Shown here one piece after another: positions 7,882 to 17,383 of a stretch of DNA of 64,000 bases. The notes under the pieces were generated by a model. The model was not told where the DNA came from and searched no databases. It was given only the letters and a program-made list of their open reading frames with translations. A program made the position numbers and the translations under genes. Origin of the DNA: Chitinophaga silvisoli (lineage in GTDB: Bacteria > Bacteroidota > Bacteroidia > Chitinophagales > Chitinophagaceae); NCBI RefSeq assembly GCF_003412465.1, contig NZ_QTJV01000016.1:62001-126000 (forward strand), read 5' to 3'. Positions within the stretch are counted from its first letter, which is position 1, and each line of letters opens with the position of its first letter.

Positions 7882-8601
7882 CTAATGGAAGAGTAACCTC
7901 CAGTAATGTGAGAATATCATTACCAGCAATAATGCAGGCAACATATTAGCTATAGGGAATTTCTTAATACCTGTGATCCTGAAACCTGTTACGAACATGA
8001 TAATGCCGCCGCAGGCAGAAAAATCAGCAATCAACTGTGGTGTCGTCAGCGGCAGGATTACCCCTGCCAGTAAGTATAATCCGCATAGGATTATAAATTG
8101 CGGGATGACTGTCGTAGCCACAATAAAGCCCAGGGAAGTAGCAAATATGGCGGAGGTAAAGAAATCCAGCATCGCTTTGGAGATCAGCACCGTCGGATCA
8201 TGTGTGATACCTTCATTCAAGGCCCCAAAGATCCCTGTACCACTTGCACTGAAGAGTACCAGTACGGCAACGAAATTCTGCAGGAAAGCCTGCGGATCTT
8301 CATCTGTTTTTTTGCCCGGGAAGATCTTCTGGATTGGTCCGTTGACACGGATAGCCGCCCACTCAATACCTTTTTCAATTTTCAGCAGTTCACCCACTGC
8401 ACTACCTACCAGCAATGCCAGGATCACCGGGGGCAACATGCTCACCTTTACGACTGAGTTGATACCCAGTGCCATGGAGGCAGCACCAAATGTAAGCGGG
8501 AGTGCAAGACGGAGACGTTCAGGAATCTTGTTTCCCATAGTAGCCCCGATGATGGAGCCTGCAAGTGTAGCGACGGAATTTATAATTGGTCCGGTTAGCA
8601 T
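7882..8601 (-). CDS. DUF554 family membrane protein
   Basis: 239 residues from the ATG at 8601, giving the family-type N-terminus MLTGPIINSVATLAGSIIG. An alternative ATG at 8658 adds 19 residues (MKKNGWLKELLWPAQKNNH) and would start 4 bases after the ubiD stop, so coupling to ubiD from that start is also possible. About seven hydrophobic segments are visible, with the family motifs LPLTFGAASMALGINS, SASGTGIFGALNEG and ILISKAMLDFF-like TVLISKAMLDFF. The function of DUF554 (YdfK/YqgA) proteins is not established. Its position between ubiD and ubiX suggests transport of the aromatic acid or of its product, which is inference. Confidence 0.85.
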   Translation of the reverse strand: MLTGPIINSVATLAGSIIGATMGNKIPERLRLALPLTFGAASMALGINSVVKVSMLPPVILALLVGSAVGELLKIEKGIEWAAIRVNGPIQKIFPGKKTDEDPQAFLQNFVAVLVLFSASGTGIFGALNEGITHDPTVLISKAMLDFFTSAIFATSLGFIVATTVIPQFIILCGLYLLAGVILPLTTPQLIADFSACGGIIMFVTGFRITGIKKFPIANMLPALLLVMIFSHYWRLLFH

Positions 8602-8662
8602 ATGATTGTTTTTTTGAGCTGGCCAAAGGAGCTCCTTCAGCCAGCCGTTTTTTTTCATCCGT

Positions 8663-10153
8663 TTATTTAAACCACTCAGGTAAATAAGGAGTTGGATCTA
8701 CCTGTTTGAACTGTGCACGCTGGAATTTCGCTTTCAGGTTCCATGGCACTGTACAATCAAAGATAGTTTTGGTAGAAATACCTTTGCCCAGGATCTTAGG
8801 ATCGAATGAAGGGTCCTGTGAAGGATCCAGTGGATGGCAACGAACACCGGGAATAAAGATGGTACTGATATCGCCCTGGTAACGGGTCGTCATCGCCCAG
8901 AAGATATCGTTGCTGTCGAAGATATCTACATCTTCATCTACAAGGATCACCTGTTTCAGCTCATAATAAGCTGCAAAGGCGACCAACGCTGCCTGCCTTT
9001 CACGACCCTGGTCAGCAGGTTTGGTTTTATGAATCTGCAGGATGCTCAGGAATTTTCCACCACCAGCGGTATGCGCATATACGTTTTTCAGCAGACCAGG
9101 TAGTGCAGCTTCTACTGCATTGTAAATGCTCGCTTCTGTGGGGATACCTGCCAGGCTGGTATGTTCTTCACCAGGACCGATCAGGGTCTGTAAAATAGGG
9201 TTTTTACGGGTAGTAATCGCAGTTACCCTTATCAGTGGCAGGGATTGGTTTGCCGGACCGTTATAGCCCGGGAATTCAGGCATTGCGTGGCCTGTGTTGG
9301 TATTCTGATCTTCTACCACTCTTACATTTGGCAGGATCTCACCTTCGATTACGATTTCGGCCTTCGCAATAGCGTGTTGGTTGATGGTAAGGGATTTGAC
9401 CAGTTCTACCGGTTTCTTACGCAGACCACCGGCGATTGACAGTTCATCAAAGCCCAATGGAGTGGTAGGCGCTTCAAAACAGGAGCCGATCATGATAGCA
9501 GGATCAAGTCCCATGTTGATGGTAACAGGAAGTGGTTTGCCCGCTTTCTCTGCTTTTTCACGAAAGGCATCAATGTGCCTGCCTGGAGCAAAATAGATAG
9601 AGATGGAATCTTTTCCCTGTACGCAGAGGCGGTGAATCGTTACATCGCTGTGGCCGGTTTCAGGATCTGAACCTAATACCAGTCCTTCGCAGAAATATGG
9701 ACCCGCATCTTCAGGCGTATTGGTAGGCGCAGGCAGGATTTTTCTCAGGTCAAAGTCCTTGTCTGTCGCTTTGTATACGACTTCCTGGCAGGGCGCACCT
9801 GCGTTAGGAACTACTACCGGGGCGATGTAATTCTTAACAGCCTGCCCCATATATTTACCCAGTTCGGCACCTGGCGCACCCAGCATAGCAGCTACCCTGT
9901 CCCTGCTTGCCAGCAGGCCCACCAGTACTTTCGAACCCGGATATCCTTTTACATTATTAAACATCATGGCAGGGCCCAGGCGGGTAGGGCGCTGTACGGT
10001 ACCACCTGCACCAATCTGTTTATATACCCCTGCCAGATCAGCATTCGGATCAATCAATACATCTGTTTCATGATATTGTTGCGGAATTGTTTTCAATAAT
10101 TCCAATGCACTCCGCAAGTCATCGATTACTATTGGTTTGTTTTCCTGACTCAT
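8663..10153 (-). CDS. UbiD family (de)carboxylase
   Basis: 496 residues, the usual length for UbiD enzymes. Recognisable family segments are PAMMFNNVKGYPGSKVLVGL, RDRVAAMLG, SDVTIHRLCVQGKDSISIYF, GLDPAIMIGSCFEAP, ELSIAGGLRKKPVELVKS and AKAEIVIEGEILPN, the last carrying acidic residues (E270, E272) in the region of the UbiD catalytic glutamates. UbiD enzymes use prenylated FMN to decarboxylate aromatic or alpha,beta-unsaturated acids, often reversibly. With a dedicated UbiX and a PobR-like AraC regulator divergent from it, this is more likely a hydroxybenzoate or protocatechuate-type decarboxylase than the ubiquinone enzyme; Bacteroidota make menaquinone. The gene symbol is left blank because the substrate is not known. 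Confidence 0.93.
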   Translation of the reverse strand: MSQENKPIVIDDLRSALELLKTIPQQYHETDVLIDPNADLAGVYKQIGAGGTVQRPTRLGPAMMFNNVKGYPGSKVLVGLLASRDRVAAMLGAPGAELGKYMGQAVKNYIAPVVVPNAGAPCQEVVYKATDKDFDLRKILPAPTNTPEDAGPYFCEGLVLGSDPETGHSDVTIHRLCVQGKDSISIYFAPGRHIDAFREKAEKAGKPLPVTINMGLDPAIMIGSCFEAPTTPLGFDELSIAGGLRKKPVELVKSLTINQHAIAKAEIVIEGEILPNVRVVEDQNTNTGHAMPEFPGYNGPANQSLPLIRVTAITTRKNPILQTLIGPGEEHTSLAGIPTEASIYNAVEAALPGLLKNVYAHTAGGGKFLSILQIHKTKPADQGRERQAALVAFAAYYELKQVILVDEDVDIFDSNDIFWAMTTRYQGDISTIFIPGVRCHPLDPSQDPSFDPKILGKGISTKTIFDCTVPWNLKAKFQRAQFKQVDPTPYLPEWFK

Positions 10154-10321
10154 TGTGTTATTGTTTTATGCAACAAAGGTCAGGCTTTGCAGGTGGCCGA
10201 ACTTGCACTATTGACTTATTAAATAGGACAATTCGAACCGGATTAAAATCAGTCCATTGACTGCCCGTAGTCAGAATGGAAGGGAAAGTGGGCGCTTAAT
10301 TTTGAGCGATAAACGTATGCT
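10154..10321. promoter_or_regulatory. divergent control region of the ubiD operon and AraC gene
   Basis: 168 bases between divergent starts. Direct repeats ATTGACT at 10210-10216 and 10256-10262 are spaced 46 bases apart. The second lies in an imperfect dyad, CCATTGACT/AGTCAGAATGG (10254-10279). Both fit possible AraC-type half-sites. TAATTTTG at 10297-10304 matches the -7 consensus TAnnTTTG and is 18 bases before the AraC ATG, with no clear -33 element. These are pattern-based suggestions. Confidence 0.35.
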
Positions 10322-11218
10322 ATGCACGCGAACAGCATCCAGCACCATGAGTTCATCAATTACTCTGGTCTATATAGAGAAAAGAACACGCACAAAGAAA
10401 ATTATATCTATTGCGAGACAATAGAAAGCAGGAGTAAGGAATTCAACTGGGAAGTAGATGCACATTTCCACAGTTCATTATACCAGGTCTTTTTTGTTGA
10501 AAGTGGGTATGCTACTTTTTATACCGCCGATGAGCAAGTCTGTCTTGAAGCACCTTTTATGTGTTTCATTCCCCCACTGAGCATTCATGGGTTTCATTTC
10601 GGTGCGCATGTAGATGGCCGCATTCTTACTTTCTCTGATTTTTATACGGAGACACTACATGAGCGCTATCCGAATATCCTGCATTCACTGGAGACGGTGT
10701 TTGTATTGAAGGGAGAGAGCCTGCACTCATTCCGGGAATCATTCAATGCCATTCATACTGAATTCCATGAGGCCAAAGTAGGGAAAGAAATTATGCTGGA
10801 GCACATGCTTTACTTATTAGTTTTGCAGTTTTATCGCTACTCCAATGAACAACCTGCACAGAAATCCGGGCATAATAACAACCTTTATTATTTTAAAAAA
10901 TTCCAGCACCTCATTAAGATCTCCAAGAGTCCCTTCACCAGTTTACAGGTGTATGCCGATCACCTGCATATTACTGCGAAACACCTGAACAGGATCTGCC
11001 GCTCGCTCAAACAAATGTCTGCACTGCAGGTAGTACAGGTAGAGCTCATCCTGAAAGCAAAGGCACATTTGTATCATTTCAATTCCAATATTTCTGAGAT
11101 TGCGTATGAGTTGGGGTTTGATGATCCTTCTTATTTCACCCGGCTCTTTAAGAAACATACCGGATTAACACCTAATGAGTATCGCAAACAAATTCCGCTC
11201 GCTAAAATAGAAGAATGA
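10322..11218 (+). CDS. AraC-family regulator, PobR-like
   Basis: 298 residues. The N-terminal half is a cupin-like sensor: DAHFHSSLYQVFFVESGYAT, then FIPPLSIHGFHFG with metal- or ligand-binding-type histidines. The C-terminal ~100 residues form the AraC double helix-turn-helix, with LQVYADHLHITAKHLNRICR and ISEIAYELGFDDPSYFTRLF then KKHTGLTPNEYRK. The length and layout match regulators of the PobR type that sense hydroxybenzoates. It is divergent from the ubiD operon, so it is the likely activator of that operon in response to an aromatic acid (inference from context). Confidence 0.88.
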   Translation: MHANSIQHHEFINYSGLYREKNTHKENYIYCETIESRSKEFNWEVDAHFHSSLYQVFFVESGYATFYTADEQVCLEAPFMCFIPPLSIHGFHFGAHVDGRILTFSDFYTETLHERYPNILHSLETVFVLKGESLHSFRESFNAIHTEFHEAKVGKEIMLEHMLYLLVLQFYRYSNEQPAQKSGHNNNLYYFKKFQHLIKISKSPFTSLQVYADHLHITAKHLNRICRSLKQMSALQVVQVELILKAKAHLYHFNSNISEIAYELGFDDPSYFTRLFKKHTGLTPNEYRKQIPLAKIEE

Positions 11219-11244
11219 TCCGAAGCAGGGTGCTCCGGATCATT
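11214..11244. terminator. hairpin between convergent genes
   Basis: AATGATCCGAAGC (11214-11226) pairs with GCTCCGGATCATT (11232-11244), 12 of 13 positions, with a 5-base loop. It includes the AraC stop codon and lies between the AraC gene and the opposing porin gene. It lacks a strong T-run on either side. Confidence 0.5.
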
Positions 11245-11255
11245 GAAAGGTTAAA

Positions 11256-12638
11256 TTAGAATCTGAAAACGCTGTAGAAGTGCGCGTAGACCATGTTCTG
11301 GCTACTACCTGCCTGCTCTAAGTATTTACCTTTGAAAGTTTCATTTACATAAGCACCAAACATCAGGAAGGGATTCAGCTGGTATTCTGCTTTTGCTACA
11401 CAACGTGTACCAATCACACTGGATGTACCTGCATCTGCACGTCTGAGCTGTACGCCGGACATGGCATAGATACCATCTTCCGTGGATGTGCGCCAGAGCT
11501 CCTGCACAGTGAAGTCAACACTCAGTTTCCTGGTTGGCTTACAACCGAAGACCGGTCCTACTGCTGCAATGTTGGTATAGCCCAGGTCAGATATCCAGCT
11601 CATACCTTTTGACCAGAGGTAGTCATAGCTATTACTTTTTTTGTCGGTAGAGTCTTTATCACCAGAGGCGATATCGATACGGGTACCTACAAATGGTTTC
11701 CATTTTGGTTTGAAGGTATACCAGCTTTCCGTTGCCACATACCACGCATGGATATTTTGCCCTGCCACATTTTCACCTCGCTGGCCTACCAGCTCCAGGT
11801 CGTAGTTCCAGCCGCCTTCTACACCGCCGATGCGTGCGGACAAGGTACTCTTTGTACCGTTGTACAAATTATTCGCAGCACTCTTTTTGTCAACATAGAT
11901 ATACAATAATTCTACGGTGGAATGTGGTAGTGCTTTTCCTAATGTACGGGATACATATGCAGATCCAAATTTAAGATTTTTGTTGGACGGGTCATTGAAA
12001 TACCCTGCTTTGTCCTGCACTTCTTCCCCACCGATCACACCAAAGTTCCAGTCACCCGCCTTCACATTGATACGACCTGCATCAAAGGAGTGACGGTTGT
12101 TGGGTGGCTGTCTTACATCGAACAATCTCGCTTTATTGAAGAGAATTTCCTGGCGGCCAGCTCTGAAATACATCTTATTACCTTTGCCTAAGTGCAGGGT
12201 ATATTCAGCAAATGCCTGGTGGAGTTCGCCGGGATTATAATCTGCCAGGGAAGGATTGTAATCCAGTTCATAGGTAGTACCTGATTGTACTTCGCCAAAT
12301 ACACGCAGGTTTGGCAGGATATGAATATCGGCCCATAAACGGGAACGTTGTTGCCAGTCGAAGCCCTGGTCTTCATTGCCTTTGCCATATTTAAGGTGCT
12401 CCCTGTATTCCCCCCTGGGACGGATTTCAGCACCGATCGTAATGTATCCGTTCTTCCATAATGGGATGTATTTAAGTTTTGCCCATAAGCCAGTCCTTAG
12501 CTGTTTGTCGGAGAGATATTGGTAATCTTCTTCATAATTCAGTGGTAAGAATTTCGGTGTAGGCCGTTTTTTAATGGTATCCTGCGCATAGGTGAGTAGT
12601 GGAAATAAAGCGAGGATACACAAGAAGGCTCGTTTCAT
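11256..12638 (-). CDS. alginate export family outer-membrane porin
   Basis: 460 residues from the ATG at 12638 (the frame also has an upstream TTG at 12644). Signal peptide ends near FPLLTYAQ. The rest is a beta-barrel of the AlgE/alginate-export type: GYITIGAEIRPRGEYREH, QQRSRLWADIHILPNLRVFG, YFRAGRQEILFNKARLFD, RDGRQ-like GRQE motif and VRQPPNNRHSFDAGRI are typical. It ends in HFYSVFRF, a barrel C-terminus with terminal Phe. The barrel probably passes anionic sugars or organic acids across the outer membrane. No alginate synthesis or lyase genes are nearby, so the family name should not be read as proof of alginate export. A 217-base gap separates it from the GH43 gene upstream. Confidence 0.82.
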   Translation of the reverse strand: MKRAFLCILALFPLLTYAQDTIKKRPTPKFLPLNYEEDYQYLSDKQLRTGLWAKLKYIPLWKNGYITIGAEIRPRGEYREHLKYGKGNEDQGFDWQQRSRLWADIHILPNLRVFGEVQSGTTYELDYNPSLADYNPGELHQAFAEYTLHLGKGNKMYFRAGRQEILFNKARLFDVRQPPNNRHSFDAGRINVKAGDWNFGVIGGEEVQDKAGYFNDPSNKNLKFGSAYVSRTLGKALPHSTVELLYIYVDKKSAANNLYNGTKSTLSARIGGVEGGWNYDLELVGQRGENVAGQNIHAWYVATESWYTFKPKWKPFVGTRIDIASGDKDSTDKKSNSYDYLWSKGMSWISDLGYTNIAAVGPVFGCKPTRKLSVDFTVQELWRTSTEDGIYAMSGVQLRRADAGTSSVIGTRCVAKAEYQLNPFLMFGAYVNETFKGKYLEQAGSSQNMVYAHFYSVFRF

Positions 12639-12855
12639 CTTCAATTGTGTTTTTTAACAATGCAAAGATGAAAATCATAAGGGAGTAAGGCTTGTAATAA
12701 ATGGCGTATTAATAGGATAATCGGTCCAAAATAATTAACGGCAGTTTGTGAAAGATAATTGACTGCCGGACCAGTGGGTGTTACCCCTTCACCCGGGGCT
12801 TATTAAAAGTCATGCGGACTAACAAGATCGCAATCGCTTTCATAAGTAAGAATGA

Positions 12856-14568
12856 TTATTCGACTTTCTGAATTTCAGTCTTGTCCGATACCCCGTTTTC
12901 GTTCATTGCTTCTATGGTAAAATAATAAATCTTTTCTTTATCCAATGTTTTTAACCAATATTCATTGGCATTGTACACCATAATATTTGTGTACAACTTA
13001 TCAGGTGCCGTACCATAGTAAATATTATAAGCATAGGCATCTGCCGCCGGTTTCCATTTCAGCCATGCACTGCGCTTGTCTTTTTCTGTACGCAGCACGA
13101 TCAGGTTTTCAGGCTTTGCAGGTTTGTTGCCATTCGCCATACCGAACACCCTGAGACCACTGATCGCGAACTTCCCGGAAGGCATATGCACATTTTCCAG
13201 GCGGATATATCTTGCTTTTATTGGTTTAGGAAAAGTTACATAATCATGCGGCACATCCGTCTTATTATTACTTTTGTCTACTAATGACTGCCACTTTTTC
13301 CCATCCATTGAATACAGTAGTTTATACTGGTGGTAAATATTTGTCTGCTTACCTAAGAAAGTGGCATCCTGGTCGGCATAATTAATTTGCACGGCATGCA
13401 CCTCCGATACATTTCCCAGGTCTGTTTGCAGCCACTCTCCTGCATTGCCACTGGCGGCACTCCAATAAGTCTTGATATCCTCATCCACAGCATTGTTTGC
13501 GGTATATGCGCCCAGTGTGGAGGACACCGTCACCGGCTTATTATAATTCAATAACATCCAGCCTGTAAAATCTCCATTTGTATAATGCGGGTAATCGCCA
13601 AACGCCGTGTTACAATACATCACATCATCCTTATCAAAGCCTGCAGGCCAGATGCCGATCCTGCGTTCAAAATTATTCTTTACGCTAATCCCCATCGTGC
13701 TCACATGCCAGTAAGCACCCTTGTTATCCGTAAAGGTAGCCCCATGCCCTGCTCCCCTCGCAAAGCCGCCGGGTTTGAATGACAGAGGATCTGATTGGGG
13801 TGTAAAATTATTACCTAATGGTGAGGGGCCTACTATTACACCATCCGCATATCCACTCATCTCTGTTCCCGGTGCACCATATTGCAGGTAATATTTTCCA
13901 TGATGCTTTGTCATCCAGGCACCTTCTATAAACGGATCGAGAAATGTATTGTCCATATGTTCCCCGAATCTTTGCCAGCCATATCTCCAGGGTTCCAGCA
14001 GGTACATTTCCTGGCGTGTTCGCACAGGTTTGAATGTAGTACGATCCAGTTCTACGCCATACAAAGGATAACGATTGCTACTACCATTATACATATAAAA
14101 ACGGCCATCATCATCTGTAAAGAATGCAGGATCCCAGCCACCAATTTCAAATGAATCGACTAAGGGTTTCCAGATATTTTCTTTGGGAGAAGTGCTCATC
14201 CATAATGTAAAATTGCGGGTATAAGTGGAACCAAATACAATCATGGTATCCCCCACTATTCCCACTGCTGGTGCACACAATTCATCATAGCCTTCATTCC
14301 AGGGACGGAGGAACTTCCGGGATACAAAGGTCCAGTTTACGAGATCTGCACTATACCAATAGCCCCATTGATTGGTTGAAAACAAATAATAATCTCCTTT
14401 ATAATTCACGATGACAGGGTCGGCCGTAGCCCTGTGTTTACCCCATGCCGCGAAGTCAGGAATAGGGGTATAGCCATAGTCAACATTGATTGGATTGCAA
14501 TAGGTTGGCTGCTGGGCATGCCCCACTATAGCGATGAGTAAGCAGCAGGAAAGGAGGATTTTTTTCAT
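12856..14568 (-). CDS. secreted GH43-like glycosidase with F5/8C and FN3 modules
   Basis: 570 residues. Signal peptide 1-19 (ends GHAQQ). The five-bladed propeller of GH43 covers about 20-335 with the three expected acids: D50 in TADPVIVNYKGDYYLFS (base), D146 in GGWDPAFFTDDDGRFYMY (pKa modulator) and E215 in FIEGAWMTKHHGKYYLQYG (acid). Residues about 345-480 form a discoidin/F5/8 type C carbohydrate-binding module (TVSSTLGAYTANNAVDEDIK, EWLQTDLGNVSEVHAVQINY). Residues about 485-570 form a fibronectin type III domain. Such enzymes attack arabinose-, xylose- or galactose-containing side chains. No SusCD is adjacent, so it probably works as a stand-alone exported enzyme. Confidence 0.88.
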   Translation of the reverse strand: MKKILLSCCLLIAIVGHAQQPTYCNPINVDYGYTPIPDFAAWGKHRATADPVIVNYKGDYYLFSTNQWGYWYSADLVNWTFVSRKFLRPWNEGYDELCAPAVGIVGDTMIVFGSTYTRNFTLWMSTSPKENIWKPLVDSFEIGGWDPAFFTDDDGRFYMYNGSSNRYPLYGVELDRTTFKPVRTRQEMYLLEPWRYGWQRFGEHMDNTFLDPFIEGAWMTKHHGKYYLQYGAPGTEMSGYADGVIVGPSPLGNNFTPQSDPLSFKPGGFARGAGHGATFTDNKGAYWHVSTMGISVKNNFERRIGIWPAGFDKDDVMYCNTAFGDYPHYTNGDFTGWMLLNYNKPVTVSSTLGAYTANNAVDEDIKTYWSAASGNAGEWLQTDLGNVSEVHAVQINYADQDATFLGKQTNIYHQYKLLYSMDGKKWQSLVDKSNNKTDVPHDYVTFPKPIKARYIRLENVHMPSGKFAISGLRVFGMANGNKPAKPENLIVLRTEKDKRSAWLKWKPAADAYAYNIYYGTAPDKLYTNIMVYNANEYWLKTLDKEKIYYFTIEAMNENGVSDKTEIQKVE

Positions 14569-14668
14569 AACAAATCACTTTTTCATAACGGCTCAAAGGT
14601 AAACGAAAAAGCAGGGATAATGGCCCTATTTAGCCATCTCCCTGCTATGTCCCCGTTTAATGTGTTCA

Positions 14669-17125
14669 CTAATTTCCTTCCGCGGGTAAGGGCACTGGTG
14701 GTGGAGGTACTTCCACGGGAACTCCAGCTGGTGCTCCCCAGTCCAGCGTGCTAAAGTCTATATATTCAGCTACGCTCACGCCTATTGATTTACCACGCTC
14801 ATCTAAATAGGTCCAGTCTGCATTCTCTTGTTTCATCATGACAGGGAAATTATACCCTACCCTGCCATCATAGCCTTCTATATCATCCAGCATGATACGA
14901 TCATAGACCGGTTTTACTATTTCACGGCCATTCACATCCAGTAAACCAAATTTCTCATCCAGCGTTACCAGGTAGCCCCTGCCATGTTTTTCCGGGGAGA
15001 TCCGGTCGAAGTTCACAGGTACTATAATTCTCCCGTTCAAACCTGCAATACCTTTTTTACCATTGTTCTTCATCAATGTCAGTATTTCTGAATCATCGTC
15101 CCCAAAGAAAGCTTCTTCTGAATATTTCTGTACAAGCTCCTGTGGTACATCGTAGATGACCGGCACGATTTCCTTACCTGTTGAATCAATATAACCATAA
15201 CGATAAATGCGGGCTGCGGTATCCAGGCATTCATACACCGCTGCTACTCCCTTGTGGAAACTGGAGATGTAATCATACTTAGGCTGCACTACATAATTCC
15301 CTTTTCCATCTATGTACCCAAACTTCTGGTTCTTTACCACGATCGCACGGTGATTGGAGAAGTAACCCATGTATTCAGGGAATCCACCCTTTGAATAGTC
15401 ACCTTCTACCCGCTGTTTTTTATCGATGTCATAGAGGAAACTTTTACCCTGCTGCCATACCAGCATCAGGCGGCCTTCATAGGCTACGAATGCAGTATCA
15501 AAAGGCAGTTTGTACAGTACATGGGTACGCTTATTCAGGATCTCTGCCTTGCCGGTATCCTTTGGCTGTAATAAAGTATACAGGCTATCAAAAGGAACTA
15601 CATCCCTATATTTTACCGGTGCCAGCATCTTACCATTGAAATCATAGACACCGCTTAACCCGTTCTTCGTGACCATCATCACAGTGCTGTCATCGTAGGT
15701 AGAGATGTAATCGTACACTACAGGGAGTATGACCTTCTGCTGCTTTATATCGAACAAACCTATTTTGTCTTTCAGGCTTATTTTTACCAGCTGCTCATTC
15801 CGGGGAACCGCATGCAGGTCCACATAGTCATAGATAGGTGGTACTACGGTATTACCGTCTTTGTCGATATAGCCATATTTGTCGCCCATACCTACGTTCA
15901 GGAATTTCGGGTCGCCATAATAACTGAGGGAGGTATATTTAGGAGGTACGATCTTGCCCGTAGCGGGGTTATAAAAGCCGTATAACTTGCCCTGGATGAT
16001 GGCAAGCATCCTGGAGCCATTTTCCATCACCATTTCGTGAAAGCCGCTATATTGTGCCAGGATCTGCTTCCCGTTTTTATCAAAGATCACCTCCTTCCCG
16101 TTTTTTTCGGATTGGAATACCTCATTGCCACACATGGGTTCAAACCAGGACCCAAAGGCCAGGGGTACTACAATCCTGCCCGTAGTATCCGCCAGGCCAT
16201 ATTTTTCATTCCGGACAATGCCTATCAATGCAGTGCTGTCATTGTAATAATTGATATCATCATATACATGATCCAGGATCAGCTTACCGGCTTTATTCAC
16301 CAGGCCCCATTTACCATTTCTGCGCTGACCGGTGAACGGCCCCAGTTGTGTATCCAGACTTGACACATCTTCTCCCGGCAGGCATTCACAGGTATCAATC
16401 TCTACCTTCTTCGTTTTGAGATTGATGCTCATCTTCTGGTTATTCTTGTAGAGCGATTCGATCCACTCGTCACTCCGCATATTCATATGCTCGTGGTCAT
16501 ATTCAAAAGGCACTAAAACTTCGTTTTGGAAGCTCACTACTCCCCATTTGCCATTTTTCTGTGCAAAGATGTAATTGCCCCTGGTAGTACAACCATAGCA
16601 ATAATCGATGTCTTCGTACGTATAAGGGATGATCAGCTCATCCTTATTCTTGTTGTACAGGCCCCATTTTCCCTTTTCTTTTACGGCGAAGGTGATGGAG
16701 TCCAGCTGATTGCTGTCTTCAAAACGGAATGGGAGGAGAAAGCCTTTGGGGGTATACAAACTGACTTTATGATCTTTTTTTACTATCCATTGTTCGGGCG
16801 AGTGGGTGTCAATGGTATCATATTCGGGGAGTAAGATCCATTTTCCTAAGACGGTCATCACCCCTTGTTTGCCTTTCAGACCTACCTGCAGGATATCCTG
16901 TGGCAGGTATATGGAGTCGGTGTCTGCCCAGGTGTCGGACAGGCTCCTGTCATTATAAACGGTGTCAAAGGCTATTTTGCCGGTGCTGTCGATATAACTT
17001 GATTGTCCCTGGTTTACGACTCTTGCAAATCCCTGCACATAACGGGAGCCGGCTTCGAACTTGCGCTGGGCGGATGCGCTCAGGCTAAGGAGTAAGAAGC
17101 AGCTGGCTAGTAATCGGTATTTCAT
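14669..17125 (-). CDS. secreted WG-repeat protein
   Basis: 818 residues from the ATG at 17125. An upstream in-frame start at 17188 would bury the signal peptide (MKYRLLASCFLLLSLSASAQ), so it is rejected. Nearly the whole mature chain is WG-type beta repeats of about 35-50 residues: GKWGLYNKNKDELIIPYTYE, NGKWGVVSFQNEVLVPFEYD, NGKWGLVNKAGKLILDHVYD, EKYGLADTTGRIVVPLAFG, DKYGYIDKDGNTVVPPIYDY and about eight further copies. The C-terminus is proline-rich (GVPVEVPPPPVPLPAEG). WG repeats are predicted binding or scaffold modules without known catalytic function. The protein is periplasmic or surface-associated and transcribed alone. Confidence 0.88.
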   Translation of the reverse strand: MKYRLLASCFLLLSLSASAQRKFEAGSRYVQGFARVVNQGQSSYIDSTGKIAFDTVYNDRSLSDTWADTDSIYLPQDILQVGLKGKQGVMTVLGKWILLPEYDTIDTHSPEQWIVKKDHKVSLYTPKGFLLPFRFEDSNQLDSITFAVKEKGKWGLYNKNKDELIIPYTYEDIDYCYGCTTRGNYIFAQKNGKWGVVSFQNEVLVPFEYDHEHMNMRSDEWIESLYKNNQKMSINLKTKKVEIDTCECLPGEDVSSLDTQLGPFTGQRRNGKWGLVNKAGKLILDHVYDDINYYNDSTALIGIVRNEKYGLADTTGRIVVPLAFGSWFEPMCGNEVFQSEKNGKEVIFDKNGKQILAQYSGFHEMVMENGSRMLAIIQGKLYGFYNPATGKIVPPKYTSLSYYGDPKFLNVGMGDKYGYIDKDGNTVVPPIYDYVDLHAVPRNEQLVKISLKDKIGLFDIKQQKVILPVVYDYISTYDDSTVMMVTKNGLSGVYDFNGKMLAPVKYRDVVPFDSLYTLLQPKDTGKAEILNKRTHVLYKLPFDTAFVAYEGRLMLVWQQGKSFLYDIDKKQRVEGDYSKGGFPEYMGYFSNHRAIVVKNQKFGYIDGKGNYVVQPKYDYISSFHKGVAAVYECLDTAARIYRYGYIDSTGKEIVPVIYDVPQELVQKYSEEAFFGDDDSEILTLMKNNGKKGIAGLNGRIIVPVNFDRISPEKHGRGYLVTLDEKFGLLDVNGREIVKPVYDRIMLDDIEGYDGRVGYNFPVMMKQENADWTYLDERGKSIGVSVAEYIDFSTLDWGAPAGVPVEVPPPPVPLPAEGN

Positions 17126-17338
17126 ATAAAGAATTTGTAGGCACAAATGTCCGGGTGCAAACATATCTTTCCAAAAAACCCTGGTCACCGGGGGACTACA
17201 GGGGCGACTACAAAACGACTACAGGATTTGTAAATTGTTATTATTCAATTATAAAGACATTAATATTTAATTCGGTCAAGCAAGGGCTGCTTAAATTTCC
17301 AGTCGGCACAGGAGCCTTATAATCATCTTCCTAAAATA

Positions 17339-17368
17339 GGGAAGCCTGCCAAAACAGGCAGGCTTCCC
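17339..17368 (-). terminator. terminator after the GH43-ricin gene
   Basis: GGGAAGCCTGCC (17339-17350) and GGCAGGCTTCCC (17357-17368) form a perfect 12-bp GC-rich stem with a 6-base loop. It lies 15 bases beyond the stop of the minus-strand GH43 gene; the minus-strand tail (TATTTTAGG) has only a modest T content. Confidence 0.7.
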
Positions 17369-17383
17369 TTCTAAAAACTTCCA

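Noticed and set aside
8663..10153. UbiD as part of ubiquinone synthesis
   Set aside because: The lineage suggested by the window uses menaquinone, and the AraC/UbiX/DUF554 context fits a catabolic role better.
11256..12638. Evidence of alginate production
   Set aside because: Only the porin family name suggests it; no alginate synthesis or lyase genes are nearby.
17126..17188. Upstream start for the WG-repeat protein
   Set aside because: The extension precedes a standard signal peptide at 17125.
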